In this document: piece after piece, positions 1-6,268 of the stretch
Layout of the letters: each line of letters starts with the position of its first letter
Position numbering within the stretch: the first letter of the stretch is position 1
Assembly: GCA_946481265.1 (NCBI GenBank)
Contig: CAMLNE010000218.1
Location: 1 to 7,336, forward strand
Length of the DNA stretch: 7,336 nucleotides
Direction of reading: 5' to 3'
DNA from: an uncultured Panacagrimonas sp.
GTDB taxonomy: Bacteria; Pseudomonadota; Gammaproteobacteria; Nevskiales; Nevskiaceae
The notes under the pieces: generated by a model
The model's input: the letters and a program-made list of their open reading frames with translations, nothing else
The model's database searches: none
Told to the model about the DNA's origin: nothing
Translations under genes and position numbers: made by a program

Positions 1-198
1 GGCGGTTATCGTCAGGCGATCGGGATCCTCGTGCAGATCCTTGAGCGCCACCGCCTTGGGGCAGACGTGTCCGCGCGAGAACGGATCGGCCTGGTCACCG
101 CGCACCGACAGGATATGGCCGTCCTGGACCTTGAACTCGAGACCGCAGATCGCTTCGCAGAGATTGCAGGCACCGTAACGGGTATGGAGGTCGCCCAT
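1..198 (-). CDS. Molybdopterin-dependent oxidoreductase, N-terminal fragment (runs off left edge)
   Basis: Only the first 66 residues are inside the window. They form the N-terminal [4Fe-4S] domain of the formate dehydrogenase/nitrate reductase-type molybdopterin oxidoreductases: C11-x2-C14-x3-C18 followed by C46 in SRGHVCPKA, then the usual ALKDLHEDPDRL stretch. In this family the cluster passes electrons to or from the bis-MGD cofactor held by the later domains. Full-length members are usually 650-800 residues, so most of the gene lies to the left. No twin-arginine signal precedes the cysteines, so the enzyme is probably cytoplasmic. The ATG at 198 is chosen because a stop (TAG, 226-228) lies in frame 10 codons upstream and an AGGA-type ribosome site precedes it. 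The substrate cannot be told from this fragment. It is divergent from the thioesterase gene. Confidence 0.85.
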   Translation of the reverse strand, partial: MGDLHTRYGACNLCEAICGLEFKVQDGHILSVRGDQADPFSRGHVCPKAVALKDLHEDPDRLTITA

Positions 199-222
199 CG
201 AGCTCGTCCTGGTCGATGCGTG

Positions 223-251
223 ATGCTACGTCCCCGGATTTGGTCCCACAA
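223..251 (-). promoter_or_regulatory. Candidate sigma-70 promoter for the molybdo-oxidoreductase gene
   Basis: Reading the minus strand, TTGTGG (251-246) and TAGCAT (228-223) are separated by exactly 17 bases, and the start codon follows about 25 bases after the -10 box. Both hexamers are partial matches to consensus, so this is a plausible but unproven promoter. Confidence 0.3.
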
Positions 252-281
252 TGAGGCCCCCTCCAGGTCCTCGACGTCTCG

Positions 282-731
282 ATGAGCGAGCCATTCCGGT
301 ATTACCTGCGCGTGCGCTACGGCGAGTGCGACGGGCAGAAAGTGGTGTTCAACGCGCGCTACGGCGACTACATCGACCTGTCGATCACCGAGTTCCTGCG
401 CGCGCTCGGCTACGGCGAGCAGATGGTCTCCGCCGAGCTCGATTTCCAGCTGGTGAAGCAGACCACCGAATGGCGCGCGCCCGCGCGCTACGACCAGGTG
501 CTGGAGGGCATGGTGAGCACCCTGCGCGTGGGCAACACCTCGTTCGCGCTGCGCTGCGACTTTCGCATCGCGGGGCAGGAACCGGTGATCTGCACTGCGG
601 AGACCGTGTACGTGCTGGTCGATCACGCCAGCCTGAAGAAGAAGCCCGTTTCCGACGACATGCGGCAGCGCCTCGAGCGCGGCGCGCCCGGCATCCGGGT
701 CGATCACGCCGGGTACCTGGCGCGCGGCTGA
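282..731 (+). CDS. Acyl-CoA thioesterase, 4HBT/YbgC-like hotdog fold
   Basis: The 149-residue protein has the length and N-terminal signature of the 4-hydroxybenzoyl-CoA thioesterase/YbgC/FadM family. The motif RVRYGECDGQKVVFNARYGD (residues 10-29) carries Asp17 at the position of the family's catalytic Asp, followed by the long hotdog helix (YIDLSITEFLRALG). These enzymes hydrolyse acyl-CoA thioesters in the cytoplasm, usually as tetramers; the acyl group used here cannot be deduced. The residues after the helix (DFQLVKQTTEWRAPARYDQ) fit the central beta-sheet of the fold. The ATG at 282 gives the expected start a few residues before the first strand, but no strong ribosome site is visible, only a weak AGG around 265. 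The stop lies 26 bases from the stop of the convergent SET gene. Confidence 0.9.
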   Translation: MSEPFRYYLRVRYGECDGQKVVFNARYGDYIDLSITEFLRALGYGEQMVSAELDFQLVKQTTEWRAPARYDQVLEGMVSTLRVGNTSFALRCDFRIAGQEPVICTAETVYVLVDHASLKKKPVSDDMRQRLERGAPGIRVDHAGYLARG

Positions 732-757
732 TCGAAGCCGCGCGCCCGCCCGAGGCG

Positions 758-1231
758 TCAGCGCTTCTGCTTGGGCTTGAGCATCGTGCCGGTGCAGCAG
801 GGCTTCCCGCAGCGACAGGCCCACAGCTTCTTCATGCGCGCGGTATGGCGCACATCGAGCCGGATGCCGTAGTCGTAGGTCAGCTCCTCGCCCTTGCGCA
901 CGGGGCGCAGCGTCTGGATGAAGATGCGCTCGCGCCGGCGCTCGCCGCGGCCGGTCTCGACGATCACCGCCTCGCAGTTCGGATCGCAGCTGTGGTTGAT
1001 CCAGCGCGCGTCGTTGCCACGCCGGTTGGCGTCGACGATGTACTCGTCGTTGAGCGTGAACAGGAAGGTGTGGCCGCTCTCGACGGACCCGGCATAGATC
1101 TCGTCGACCTCGTCATGGGTGCAGAGCTGGCCGCGGTACTCGATGACGGTCTGGCCGGCCGGCAGGTTGCGGGCCGCGAAAACGCCGTTGCCGTGGATGG
1201 GGGAGCGGCGGACGGATATGGAGCGAAGCAT
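758..1231 (-). CDS. SET-domain protein-lysine methyltransferase (stand-alone, with post-SET cysteines)
   Basis: A 157-residue protein made of little more than a SET domain. It has the N-terminal RRSPIHGNGVFAAR (8-21), the S-adenosylmethionine/active-site motif RWINHSCDPNCEA (76-88), and GEELTYDYG (114-122) with the conserved tyrosines. A C-terminal post-SET CxCx4C (C139, C141, C146) normally joins a cysteine of the NHSCxPN motif to bind zinc next to the active site. Such enzymes methylate protein lysines using SAM; the substrate in a bacterium is unknown. The ATG at 1231 matches the usual short N-terminus of the family. An upstream ATG at 1285 (18 residues longer) is possible, and neither has a good ribosome site. 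It lies downstream of the flavodoxin gene on the same strand, so the two may be cotranscribed. The open frame continues upstream into the flavodoxin gene only as an antisense-free shadow. Confidence 0.88.
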   Translation of the reverse strand: MLRSISVRRSPIHGNGVFAARNLPAGQTVIEYRGQLCTHDEVDEIYAGSVESGHTFLFTLNDEYIVDANRRGNDARWINHSCDPNCEAVIVETGRGERRRERIFIQTLRPVRKGEELTYDYGIRLDVRHTARMKKLWACRCGKPCCTGTMLKPKQKR

Positions 1232-1307
1232 TCGGCACGAAGCGGTGGGGGACGGCCGCGAATTGTCCAGCACTCGCCGCGCCATTGCATCTGCCGGCGC
1301 CAGGCAT

Positions 1308-1766
1308 TCAGAAGATGCCGAAGGCGATTCCCGCGGCCAGGGTCTGGCCCAGTTCCCGCGCCGACGCCAGCGCCTCGTCGTCGAGTTCACCCCTGCAGAT
1401 GAGCGGTTCGGCCACGCGCTTCCACTGGTAGCCGGCGGCGATGCGCTCGAGCGCGCGCACAGCCCCGCTGCCGTCATTGCCGGCCGACACCAGCATGGCG
1501 TAGGGCAGGCCGATGGTCTTGCCCTCCGCCGGATAGTAGGTGCGGTCGAGGAAGTCCTTCACCGCGCCGGACAGGTAGCCGAAATTCTCGGGCGAGCCGA
1601 TCAGCAATCCCTGCGCCCAGAGCAGGTCGTCGAGCCCGGCCTCGCCAGCGCGCAGGCAACGCACCTCCACCTCGTCGGCCAGTTCCGCCGCACCGTCGCA
1701 GGCTGCCGCCACGAGGCGACGCGTCCGGCCGGTCTGGGTGCTGTAGACGATCAGGAGGTGATTCAC
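1308..1766 (-). CDS. Flavodoxin-family FMN-binding protein
   Basis: A 152-residue single-domain protein of flavodoxin size. The N-terminal strand and phosphate loop LLIVYSTQTGRTRRL (4-18) is the FMN phosphate-binding signature. GSPENFGYLSGAVKDFLDR (57-75) is the flavin-ring loop and following helix typical of flavodoxin/NAD(P)H-dependent FMN reductase-like proteins. A third flavin-contact segment, MLVSAGNDGSGA, is at 91-102. It should be a cytoplasmic electron carrier or small flavin reductase; the partner is unknown. The start codon is GTG (1766-1764), since the first strand begins three residues later; no clear ribosome site precedes it. A weak promoter may lie upstream on the minus strand (TTGCAG 1842-1837, 17-base gap, TGCAAT 1819-1814). 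The gene is divergent from mrp and 76 bases upstream of the SET gene. Confidence 0.87.
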   Translation of the reverse strand: MNHLLIVYSTQTGRTRRLVAAACDGAAELADEVEVRCLRAGEAGLDDLLWAQGLLIGSPENFGYLSGAVKDFLDRTYYPAEGKTIGLPYAMLVSAGNDGSGAVRALERIAAGYQWKRVAEPLICRGELDDEALASARELGQTLAAGIAFGIF

Positions 1767-1881
1767 GCGCGGACAGGAGAGGGCGGAACGGGACGGGAAG
1801 GACCTGCGCCCGCATTGCAGCAGCGGCCGGCCGGGCCTGCAAATGCCCCGGGAAGGTCCCGCAAACGAATGGCGACGGCGC

Positions 1882-1889
1882 TATACACT
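1882..1889 (+). promoter_or_regulatory. Possible -10 region of mrp
   Basis: TATACACT stands out in a GC-rich gap about 30 bases before the chosen mrp start, at the right distance for a -10 box. No convincing -35 hexamer is found 16-18 bases upstream, so the call is weak. If it is the promoter, translation cannot begin at the upstream in-frame ATG (1869), which supports the start at 1920. Confidence 0.3.
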
Positions 1890-1919
1890 GCCTCTTCACT
1901 TCCCCGTGTCGCTTCCGTC

Positions 1920-3002
1920 ATGCCTGCCCTTTCCGTAGATGCCATCCGCGCAGCCCTCGAGACCCACGTCGACCCCTTGCTCGGCCGTGACCTGATCGAT
2001 GCCGGTGTGGTGCGCGAGGTCGCGCTGCGCGCCGGCAGGCCCTGGGTGGACATCGAGCTTGGATTCCCCTGCGAGGGCTACCGCGCCACGTTGATCGACG
2101 CGGTGCAGAAGACCCTGCGTACCGCGCTCGGGGGTGACTCCGAGGTGCACGTCGGCTGGAGCGTGCGCAGCCACGCGGTGCAGGCCCGGCTGCAGTCGAT
2201 GCCGAATGTCAGGAACGTGATCGCGGTCGCGTCCGGCAAGGGCGGCGTGGGCAAATCCACGGTCGCGGTCAACCTCGCGCTGGCCCTGCAGGCCGAGGGC
2301 GCGCGCGTCGGCATGCTGGACGCCGACATCTACGGGCCCAGCCAGCCGCGCATGCTGGGCAGCAGCGAAAAGCCCACCTCGCCGGACGGCAAGAGCATGG
2401 AGCCGATCGAGGCCCTGGGCCTGCAGGCGATGAGCATCGGCTTTCTGATCGAGGAGGACCAGCCGATGGTGTGGCGCGGGCCGATGGCCACCCAGGCGCT
2501 GATGCAGCTGTTCAGCGAGACGCGCTGGCGCGACCTCGACTACCTGGTGGTGGACCTGCCGCCGGGGACCGGCGACATCCAGCTCACGCTGTCGCAGCGC
2601 ATCCCGGTATCCGGCGCCGTGGTGGTGACCACGCCACAGGACATCGCCTTGATCGACGCCAGGAAGGGCCTGCAGATGTTCCGCAAGGTCGAGGTGCCCA
2701 TCCTCGGGCTGATCGAGAACATGAGCTTCTATTGCTGCCCGAACTGCGGCCACCGTGCCGAGATCTTCGGCTCCGGCGGCGGCGAGCGCATGAGCGAGCA
2801 GTTCGGTGTCGAACTGCTCGGACGCATCCCGCTGGATGCGCGCATCCGCGAGCAGGCCGACGGCGGCAGGCCGACCGTGGCGGCGGAACCGGATTCGGAA
2901 CTGGCCCTGATCTATCGCGACATCGCGCGTCGCGCCGCGGCGCGGCTGGCCCACGGCGAGCCGGAAGCCGCATTCCCCGAGATCCGGATCGAGGACGACT
3001 GA
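1920..3002 (+). CDS. mrp: Mrp/ApbC iron-sulfur cluster carrier ATPase
   Basis: A 360-residue Mrp/NBP35-family P-loop ATPase that binds and transfers [4Fe-4S] clusters to cytoplasmic apoproteins. Residues about 6-80 form the MIP18/DUF59 domain. The deviant Walker A motif [10 protein letters not shown] is at 105-114, a second nucleotide motif [14 protein letters not shown] at 132-145, and a Walker B-type [13 protein letters not shown] at 207-219. The family's CPNC pair (C273, C276), which holds the bridging cluster at the dimer interface, is in [17 protein letters not shown]. All key residues are present and the length is normal. The ATG at 1920 puts the start just before the DUF59 domain. An in-frame ATG at 1869 would add 17 residues that look unlike the family. 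No strong ribosome site is seen. dcd follows 98 bases downstream on the same strand, and cotranscription is likely. Confidence 0.95.
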   Translation: MPALSVDAIRAALETHVDPLLGRDLIDAGVVREVALRAGRPWVDIELGFPCEGYRATLIDAVQKTLRTALGGDSEVHVGWSVRSHAVQARLQSMPNVRNVIAVASGKGGVGKSTVAVNLALALQAEGARVGMLDADIYGPSQPRMLGSSEKPTSPDGKSMEPIEALGLQAMSIGFLIEEDQPMVWRGPMATQALMQLFSETRWRDLDYLVVDLPPGTGDIQLTLSQRIPVSGAVVVTTPQDIALIDARKGLQMFRKVEVPILGLIENMSFYCCPNCGHRAEIFGSGGGERMSEQFGVELLGRIPLDARIREQADGGRPTVAAEPDSELALIYRDIARRAAARLAHGEPEAAFPEIRIEDD

Positions 3003-3100
3003 GCGCATGCAGGGGCTCGCCGCACGGGCCTCGTGCGAGAATCCCGGCCCGCCGCGTCGCGGGCGCAGCGCATTCGAGAAATCCGGGGACCGAGCTTCGC

Positions 3101-3667
3101 ATGAGCATCAAATCCGACAGGTGGATCCGCCGCATGGCGGCCCAGGGCATGATCGAGCCCTTCGAGGCCGGCCAGGTGCGGGTGGCGGCCGACGGTCACC
3201 GGATCGTCAGCTACGGCACCTCGAGCTATGGCTACGACGTGCGCTGCGCGGACGAGTTCAAGATCTTTACCAACATCAACTCGACCATCGTCGACCCCAA
3301 GAACTTCGACGCGCGCAGCTTCGTCGACGTCAAGAGCGAGGTCTGCATCATCCCGCCCAACTCCTTCGCGCTGGCACGCACGGTGGAGTACTTCCGCATT
3401 CCCCGCTCGACCCTGGTGGTCTGCCTGGGCAAGAGCACCTACGCGCGCTGCGGGATCATCGTCAATGTCACGCCGCTGGAACCCGAGTGGGAAGGGCACG
3501 TGACCCTGGAGTTCTCCAACACCACGCCGTTGCCGGCGAAGATCTACGCCAACGAGGGCGTGGCGCAGATGCTGTTCTACGAGTCCGACGAGGTTTGCGA
3601 GACCTCGTACAAGGACCGCGGCGGCAAGTACCAGGGGCAGAAGGGCGTCACCCTGCCCAGGACTTGA
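3101..3667 (+). CDS. dcd: dCTP deaminase
   Basis: A 188-residue protein matching dCTP deaminase over its whole length. It converts dCTP to dUTP and ammonia, feeding thymidylate synthesis through dUTPase. Diagnostic segments are the N-terminal [27 protein letters not shown] (41-54), [19 protein letters not shown] (83-101), [10 protein letters not shown] (110-119), [20 protein letters not shown] (125-144) and the tail [11 protein letters not shown]. By position, S112, R116 and E137 correspond to the E. coli catalytic and binding residues S111, R115 and E138. The ATG at 3101 fits the highly conserved N-terminus; a GGGGA (3085-3089) sits 11 bases before it as a weak ribosome site. It lies between mrp and the transporter gene on the same strand. 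Confidence 0.97.
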   Translation: MSIKSDRWIRRMAAQGMIEPFEAGQVRVAADGHRIVSYGTSSYGYDVRCADEFKIFTNINSTIVDPKNFDARSFVDVKSEVCIIPPNSFALARTVEYFRIPRSTLVVCLGKSTYARCGIIVNVTPLEPEWEGHVTLEFSNTTPLPAKIYANEGVAQMLFYESDEVCETSYKDRGGKYQGQKGVTLPRT

Positions 3668-3669
3668 AC

Positions 3670-3705
3670 GCCGGCCCGGGGACATGCCCCTCGCAAGGGC
3701 CCGGC
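3670..3705 (+). terminator. GC-rich nested hairpin after dcd
   Basis: GCCGGCCC (3670-3677) can pair with GGGCCCGGC (3697-3705) with one bulged base. Inside the loop, GGGG (3678-3681) pairs with CCCC (3687-3690) around ACATG. It begins three bases after the dcd stop. There is no T-run, so it is at best a weak or Rho-assisted terminator or an mRNA-stabilising end. Confidence 0.3.
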
Positions 3706-3765
3706 AACGGCGTCACCGCCGGCGTGCGGGAAGCCGGCCTGCGCCGATGGGCGCTGCGGCGCGGG

Positions 3766-3795
3766 CACCCGGTCGCGGACACCCGGTCGCGGACA
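3766..3795. repeat. 14-bp tandem repeat, two copies
   Basis: The 14-base unit ACCCGGTCGCGGAC occurs at 3767-3780 and again, without change, at 3781-3794, with one matching base on each side. It lies in the 190-base gap between dcd and the transporter gene. No inverted symmetry or terminal features suggest a mobile element; slippage duplication is the simplest origin. Confidence 0.9.
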
Positions 3796-3857
3796 TCCAC
3801 CGATGATTTCGTGGTTCCTTTCTTGACGGCTCACCTGCGCAGGCCGGCACGCCCCCG

Positions 3858-4817
3858 ATGCGTCCCGATGAAACCCGGATTGCGGCGATGAGCGGACGCG
3901 ATGCCCTCGACGGGAGGCCGGCCTCGCTCGCGGCGCCGATCCGCCATCCCCTGTTCGGTGTGCTGCTGTTCCTGTCGGCGGCCCTGCTGCTGGCGTGCAT
4001 GGATGCCAGCACGAAGTACCTGGCCGCGCACTACAACGCGCCGCTGGTGGTGGCGATCCGCTACATCGTGCATTGCAGCCTGATGGTGGTGGTGCTGGCG
4101 CCGATGGCGGGCCGGGCGCTGGTCGAGACCCGGCGCACCGGCCTGGTGCTGGTTCGGGCGGCCTGCCTGGCCACCGCCTCGCTGTTCATGACGCTCGCCC
4201 TGCAGCGGATGCCGGTGGCCGAGAGCACGGCGATCGTGTTTCTCGCGCCGCTGCTGGTGGTCCTGATCGCCGGGCCGATGCTCGGAGAACGGGTCGGCAT
4301 GCTGGGCTGGGTGTCCGCCGTCGCCGGGTTCTCCGGCATCCTGTTGATCGCACGCCCCGGCGGCGGCCTGGATCCGACCGGCCTGGCCTGCGCGTTCTGC
4401 GCCGCCTGCGCCGTCGCCGCCTATCAACTGCTGTCGCGCCTGCTGGCCAGCACCGAGCGGACACTGGCGCTGCTGTTCTACACGGCGCTGGTCGGCGCCG
4501 TGATCTTCGGCCTGCTGCTGCCGTGGTACTGGGAAGGCCAGGCGCCGACGCCCCTGCTCGTGCTGCTGTTCGTGGCCACCGGCGTGCTGGGCGGCCTGGG
4601 CCATTTCCTTTTCACCGCCGCGCACCGCCATGCCCCGGCCTCGCTGCTCGCCCCGATGATGTACGTCCAGCTGCTGTGGGCGGGCCTGCTCGGCTGGGCC
4701 GTGTTCGGACATGTGCCCTCGCGCCTCGCGGTGCTCGGCATGTGCGCGGTGGCAGCCGCCGGCGCGTTGGCGGCATGGAGATCGCACCGCTACTCGCGCA
4801 GCGAGGGCGCGTCCTGA
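3858..4817 (+). CDS. EamA/DMT-superfamily inner-membrane transporter
   Basis: A 319-residue, very hydrophobic protein with ten likely membrane helices, at about residues 32-48, 62-82, 95-115, 122-141, 147-165, 174-195, 201-222, 232-253, 261-283 and 289-307. These form two tandem five-helix EamA repeats (about 33-165 and 175-305). Family marks include MDASTKYL at the end of helix 1, RMPVAESTAIVFLAPLLVVL around helix 4 with the following GERVG, and the equivalent APASLLAPMMYVQLLWAGLL in the second half. DMT proteins export or import small metabolites such as amino acids or related solutes; the substrate cannot be inferred. Start choice is uncertain: ATG 3858 is given, but ATG 3888 (10 residues shorter) is equally possible, and neither has a clear ribosome site. 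The gene converges on the cytochrome c gene. Confidence 0.9.
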   Translation: MRPDETRIAAMSGRDALDGRPASLAAPIRHPLFGVLLFLSAALLLACMDASTKYLAAHYNAPLVVAIRYIVHCSLMVVVLAPMAGRALVETRRTGLVLVRAACLATASLFMTLALQRMPVAESTAIVFLAPLLVVLIAGPMLGERVGMLGWVSAVAGFSGILLIARPGGGLDPTGLACAFCAACAVAAYQLLSRLLASTERTLALLFYTALVGAVIFGLLLPWYWEGQAPTPLLVLLFVATGVLGGLGHFLFTAAHRHAPASLLAPMMYVQLLWAGLLGWAVFGHVPSRLAVLGMCAVAAAGALAAWRSHRYSRSEGAS

Positions 4818-4896
4818 AACCGTGAACGCCGGACGGTCGGGTCGATGGTCCTGTATCGATCAGAACCGGACCCCGGGCCAATGCACCGGCATGCCG

Positions 4897-4921
4897 ATGG
4901 CGCCCACACGCGCTGGGCCAT
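4897..4921. terminator. Weak hairpin in the convergent gap
   Basis: ATGGCGCCCA (4897-4906) and TGGGCCAT (4914-4921) can form an eight-pair stem with one bulge in the 225-base gap between the convergent transporter and cytochrome c genes. It lacks a T-run on either strand. I see nothing else in this gap apart from short chance repeats. Confidence 0.2.
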
Positions 4922-5042
4922 GCTCACGCGCTGAGGACGAGTGCGGGATGCTGCCATCGCCGTTACGCGGTTCCGACGGCCAAGCCGAATCCGGCGCGTC
5001 CCCGCGATGTCGGCGCGCAACGCGCTGGCACGCTGAATACCC

Positions 5043-5504
5043 TTATTGGCGCGCCGCGGCGTCCGTGGGAACCTTGCACGCCCGCGGACCCGGTGCGGCT
5101 CGCAGAAACGCGATCAGGTCGGCGCGGTCCAAGGGGTCCGGCGCAAGACGGACGGCCATCTGGTTGCCCGGCACCAGCTGGTCGGGATTGGCGAGCCAAC
5201 GGTCCAGCGTCGCTTCATCCCAGACGATCCGCGATGCGGACAGCGCCGGCGAATAGCCGAAGCCCGGCTGCGTGCCGGCGACGCAGCCCACCACGCCCTG
5301 GTGCCGCGGGCCGGGCCCATTCTCTTCGATGCTGTGGCAGGCACTGCAACGGGTTGCATAGAGGGCCTTGCCGCGCTCGGCGTCGGCCGCGTCGATCGAC
5401 AGCGGCAGGCACATCAGCGCCACGCTCACGCACCAGGTTCGTAGTCGTCGCATCGGGCGGCTCGACCGAAGGGGCGGCCCGGAAACGAACCGGGCCATCC
5501 GCAT
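5043..5504 (-). CDS. Class I c-type cytochrome, periplasmic
   Basis: A monoheme cytochrome c of the small soluble class I type. The heme is attached at C53-S-A-C56-H57; M116 in PGNQMAV is the likely sixth ligand, followed by the C-terminal helix LDRADLIAFLR (125-135). A Sec signal peptide is clear: MRRLR followed by a hydrophobic run and cleavage near SIDAADA (about residue 39-42). The ATG at 5504 is used because a GAGGA (5521-5517) lies upstream and the ferritin-like gene ends only 15 bases before it. The ATG at 5453 (residue 18 here) gives a more classical signal peptide and may be the true start. Two extra cysteines, C74 (family members often have R there) and C143, lie outside the heme motif. 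It is the second gene of an operon with the ferritin-like gene and probably exchanges electrons in the periplasm. Confidence 0.9.
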   Translation of the reverse strand: MRMARFVSGPPLRSSRPMRRLRTWCVSVALMCLPLSIDAADAERGKALYATRCSACHSIEENGPGPRHQGVVGCVAGTQPGFGYSPALSASRIVWDEATLDRWLANPDQLVPGNQMAVRLAPDPLDRADLIAFLRAAPGPRACKVPTDAAARQ

Positions 5505-5519
5505 CGCGAGGAAAGATCC

Positions 5520-6125
5520 TCAGGCGCCGAAGCTCAGCGTCTTGGTCGGCAAAGGCTCGCCAAGGGCCTGCGTCAAGGCGGTGTAATGCATGGTTTCGTC
5601 GGCGACCAGGCGGGCGGCCACCTGCGAAAGATCACGGTTGGCGAAGCTCGGCATCACCCCGATGTAGGCGTTCACGGCGCCGAGCTCCAGGCGTTGGGCG
5701 AGGCGCAGGACGTCGGCGCCGGTCTTGATGGCCTTGACGTCGAGCTTGGTGCTCGCCTGGTACTCGGCCAGGCTCTTCGCGGCGACCGGCGTTCCACCCA
5801 TCTGCTTGATGGCACCCAGCAGCACTTCGCGATGGCCTTCGTGATGGCCCTTGAACAGCACGGCCACAGCGAGCAGCGGCTTTTCCAGCAGGCCGCTCTG
5901 CGCACCGATCTCGTAGGCCGCGATGCCCTCGTGTTCCAGGCCGAGCGCCACATTGAGTATCCCGACGTCGCGGCTGGCCTGGGCGTCGGTGTGCGTGGCA
6001 GCCAGGCCCCGCAGCGGCATGCCGCCGAGCAGCGCGACCCCAGCCGCGGTGAGCGTCATGCCGTGTGTGAGGAACCTGCGCCGGGTCGACGTTGATGTCA
6101 GGGCGTATTGCTGGATTTCGTTCAT
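5520..6125 (-). CDS. Tat-exported ferritin-like domain protein
   Basis: A 201-residue protein with a twin-arginine signal: T14-R-R-R-F-L19 followed by the hydrophobic stretch AAGVALLGGM and likely cleavage near GLAATH (about residue 43). The mature part is an all-helical four-helix bundle of ferritin-like type. Candidate metal ligands fall where a di-iron bundle needs them: E64 in NVALGLEHEGIAAYE (helix 1), H95 and H98 in KGHHEGHRE (helix 2), E147 in RLELGAVNAY (helix 3) and the E177-x2-H180 motif in ADETMHYTAL (helix 4). Tat export implies folding and perhaps metal loading in the cytoplasm before export. The exact activity (iron oxidation, peroxide or oxygen consumption, storage) is unknown. 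The start at 6125 is supported by a strong ribosome site, and the gene leads an operon with cytochrome c. Confidence 0.85.
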   Translation of the reverse strand: MNEIQQYALTSTSTRRRFLTHGMTLTAAGVALLGGMPLRGLAATHTDAQASRDVGILNVALGLEHEGIAAYEIGAQSGLLEKPLLAVAVLFKGHHEGHREVLLGAIKQMGGTPVAAKSLAEYQASTKLDVKAIKTGADVLRLAQRLELGAVNAYIGVMPSFANRDLSQVAARLVADETMHYTALTQALGEPLPTKTLSFGA

Positions 6126-6132
6126 TTCGAAT

Positions 6133-6139
6133 CTCCCTC
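6133..6139 (-). promoter_or_regulatory. Ribosome binding site of the ferritin-like gene
   Basis: GAGGGAG on the minus strand lies seven bases before the ATG at 6125. It is one of only two strong Shine-Dalgarno sites in the window and fixes the start. Confidence 0.75.
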
Positions 6140-6196
6140 GGGTGGATTGCTCCCGTCGCGTTGGGCGCCCTTGCAGCGTGTCGCCGGAGTGGGCTT

Positions 6197-6225
6197 ATCC
6201 TATTTCTATCTTGAAACAGTTTCAA
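6197..6225 (-). promoter_or_regulatory. Promoter of the ferritin-like/cytochrome c operon
   Basis: On the minus strand, TTGAAA (6225-6220), a 17-base spacer and TAGGAT (6202-6197) make a good sigma-70 promoter. Transcription would begin near 6190, giving a leader of about 65 bases. The -35 box is the right arm of the palindrome at 6211-6225, so a protein bound there should block this promoter. Confidence 0.65.
6211..6225. promoter_or_regulatory. Perfect 15-bp palindromic operator between divergent promoters
   Basis: TTGAAACAGTTTCAA is a perfect inverted repeat of TTGAAAC around a central A (6218). It overlaps a second inverted repeat, AACAGTT-TC-AACTGTT (6215-6230). The left arm contains the -35 box of the rightward promoter and the right arm the -35 box of the leftward one. 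It is a likely binding site for a dimeric regulator; the adjacent SufR-like protein is the natural candidate (inference). Confidence 0.6.
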
Positions 6226-6240
6226 CTGTTTTATTAAAAT
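6211..6240 (+). promoter_or_regulatory. Promoter of the leader ORF-regulator transcript
   Basis: TTGAAA (6211-6216) and TAAAAT (6235-6240) are 18 bases apart in an AT-rich patch unlike the rest of the window. Transcription would start near 6247, leaving only about 22 bases before the ATG at 6269. Confidence 0.6.
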
Positions 6241-6254
6241 TAAGTATCCAACAT

Positions 6255-6260
6255 AGGAGG
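6255..6260 (+). promoter_or_regulatory. Consensus ribosome binding site
   Basis: AGGAGG, a perfect Shine-Dalgarno core, sits eight bases before the ATG at 6269. It points to translation of the 115-codon frame, or at least its beginning, although that frame does not look like a conserved protein. Confidence 0.7.
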
Positions 6261-6268
6261 CGTGCTAG

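Noticed and set aside
12..824. Long minus-strand open frame of 270 codons
   Set aside because: It lies opposite the thioesterase gene and across the oxidoreductase start; its translation is low-complexity, typical of antisense frames in high-GC DNA.
251..1402. Plus-strand open frame of 383 codons across the thioesterase and SET genes
   Set aside because: Its arginine/alanine-rich product resembles no family and it overlaps two well-supported genes on both strands.
1232..1477. N-terminal extension of the SET protein
   Set aside because: Most of it overlaps the flavodoxin gene in another frame and does not resemble SET proteins; the domain begins right after the ATG at 1231.
1119..1919. Upstream extension of the mrp reading frame
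   Set aside because: It is open only because of high GC; it is antisense to the SET and flavodoxin genes and Mrp homology starts at about 1920.
1896..3008. Minus-strand open frame of 370 codons opposite mrp
   Set aside because: Histidine/arginine/alanine-rich antisense shadow of a certain gene.
3831..4787. Minus-strand open frame of 318 codons rich in Gln, His and Arg
   Set aside because: It is the antisense of the transporter's leucine/valine codons; the membrane protein on the other strand is clearly real.
6211..6225. Palindrome as an FNR/CRP-type site
   Set aside because: FNR sites are TTGAT-N4-ATCAA; here the TTGA and TCAA halves are seven bases apart instead of six and the inner bases do not match. 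It also does not fit Fur, LexA or NnrR consensus sites.
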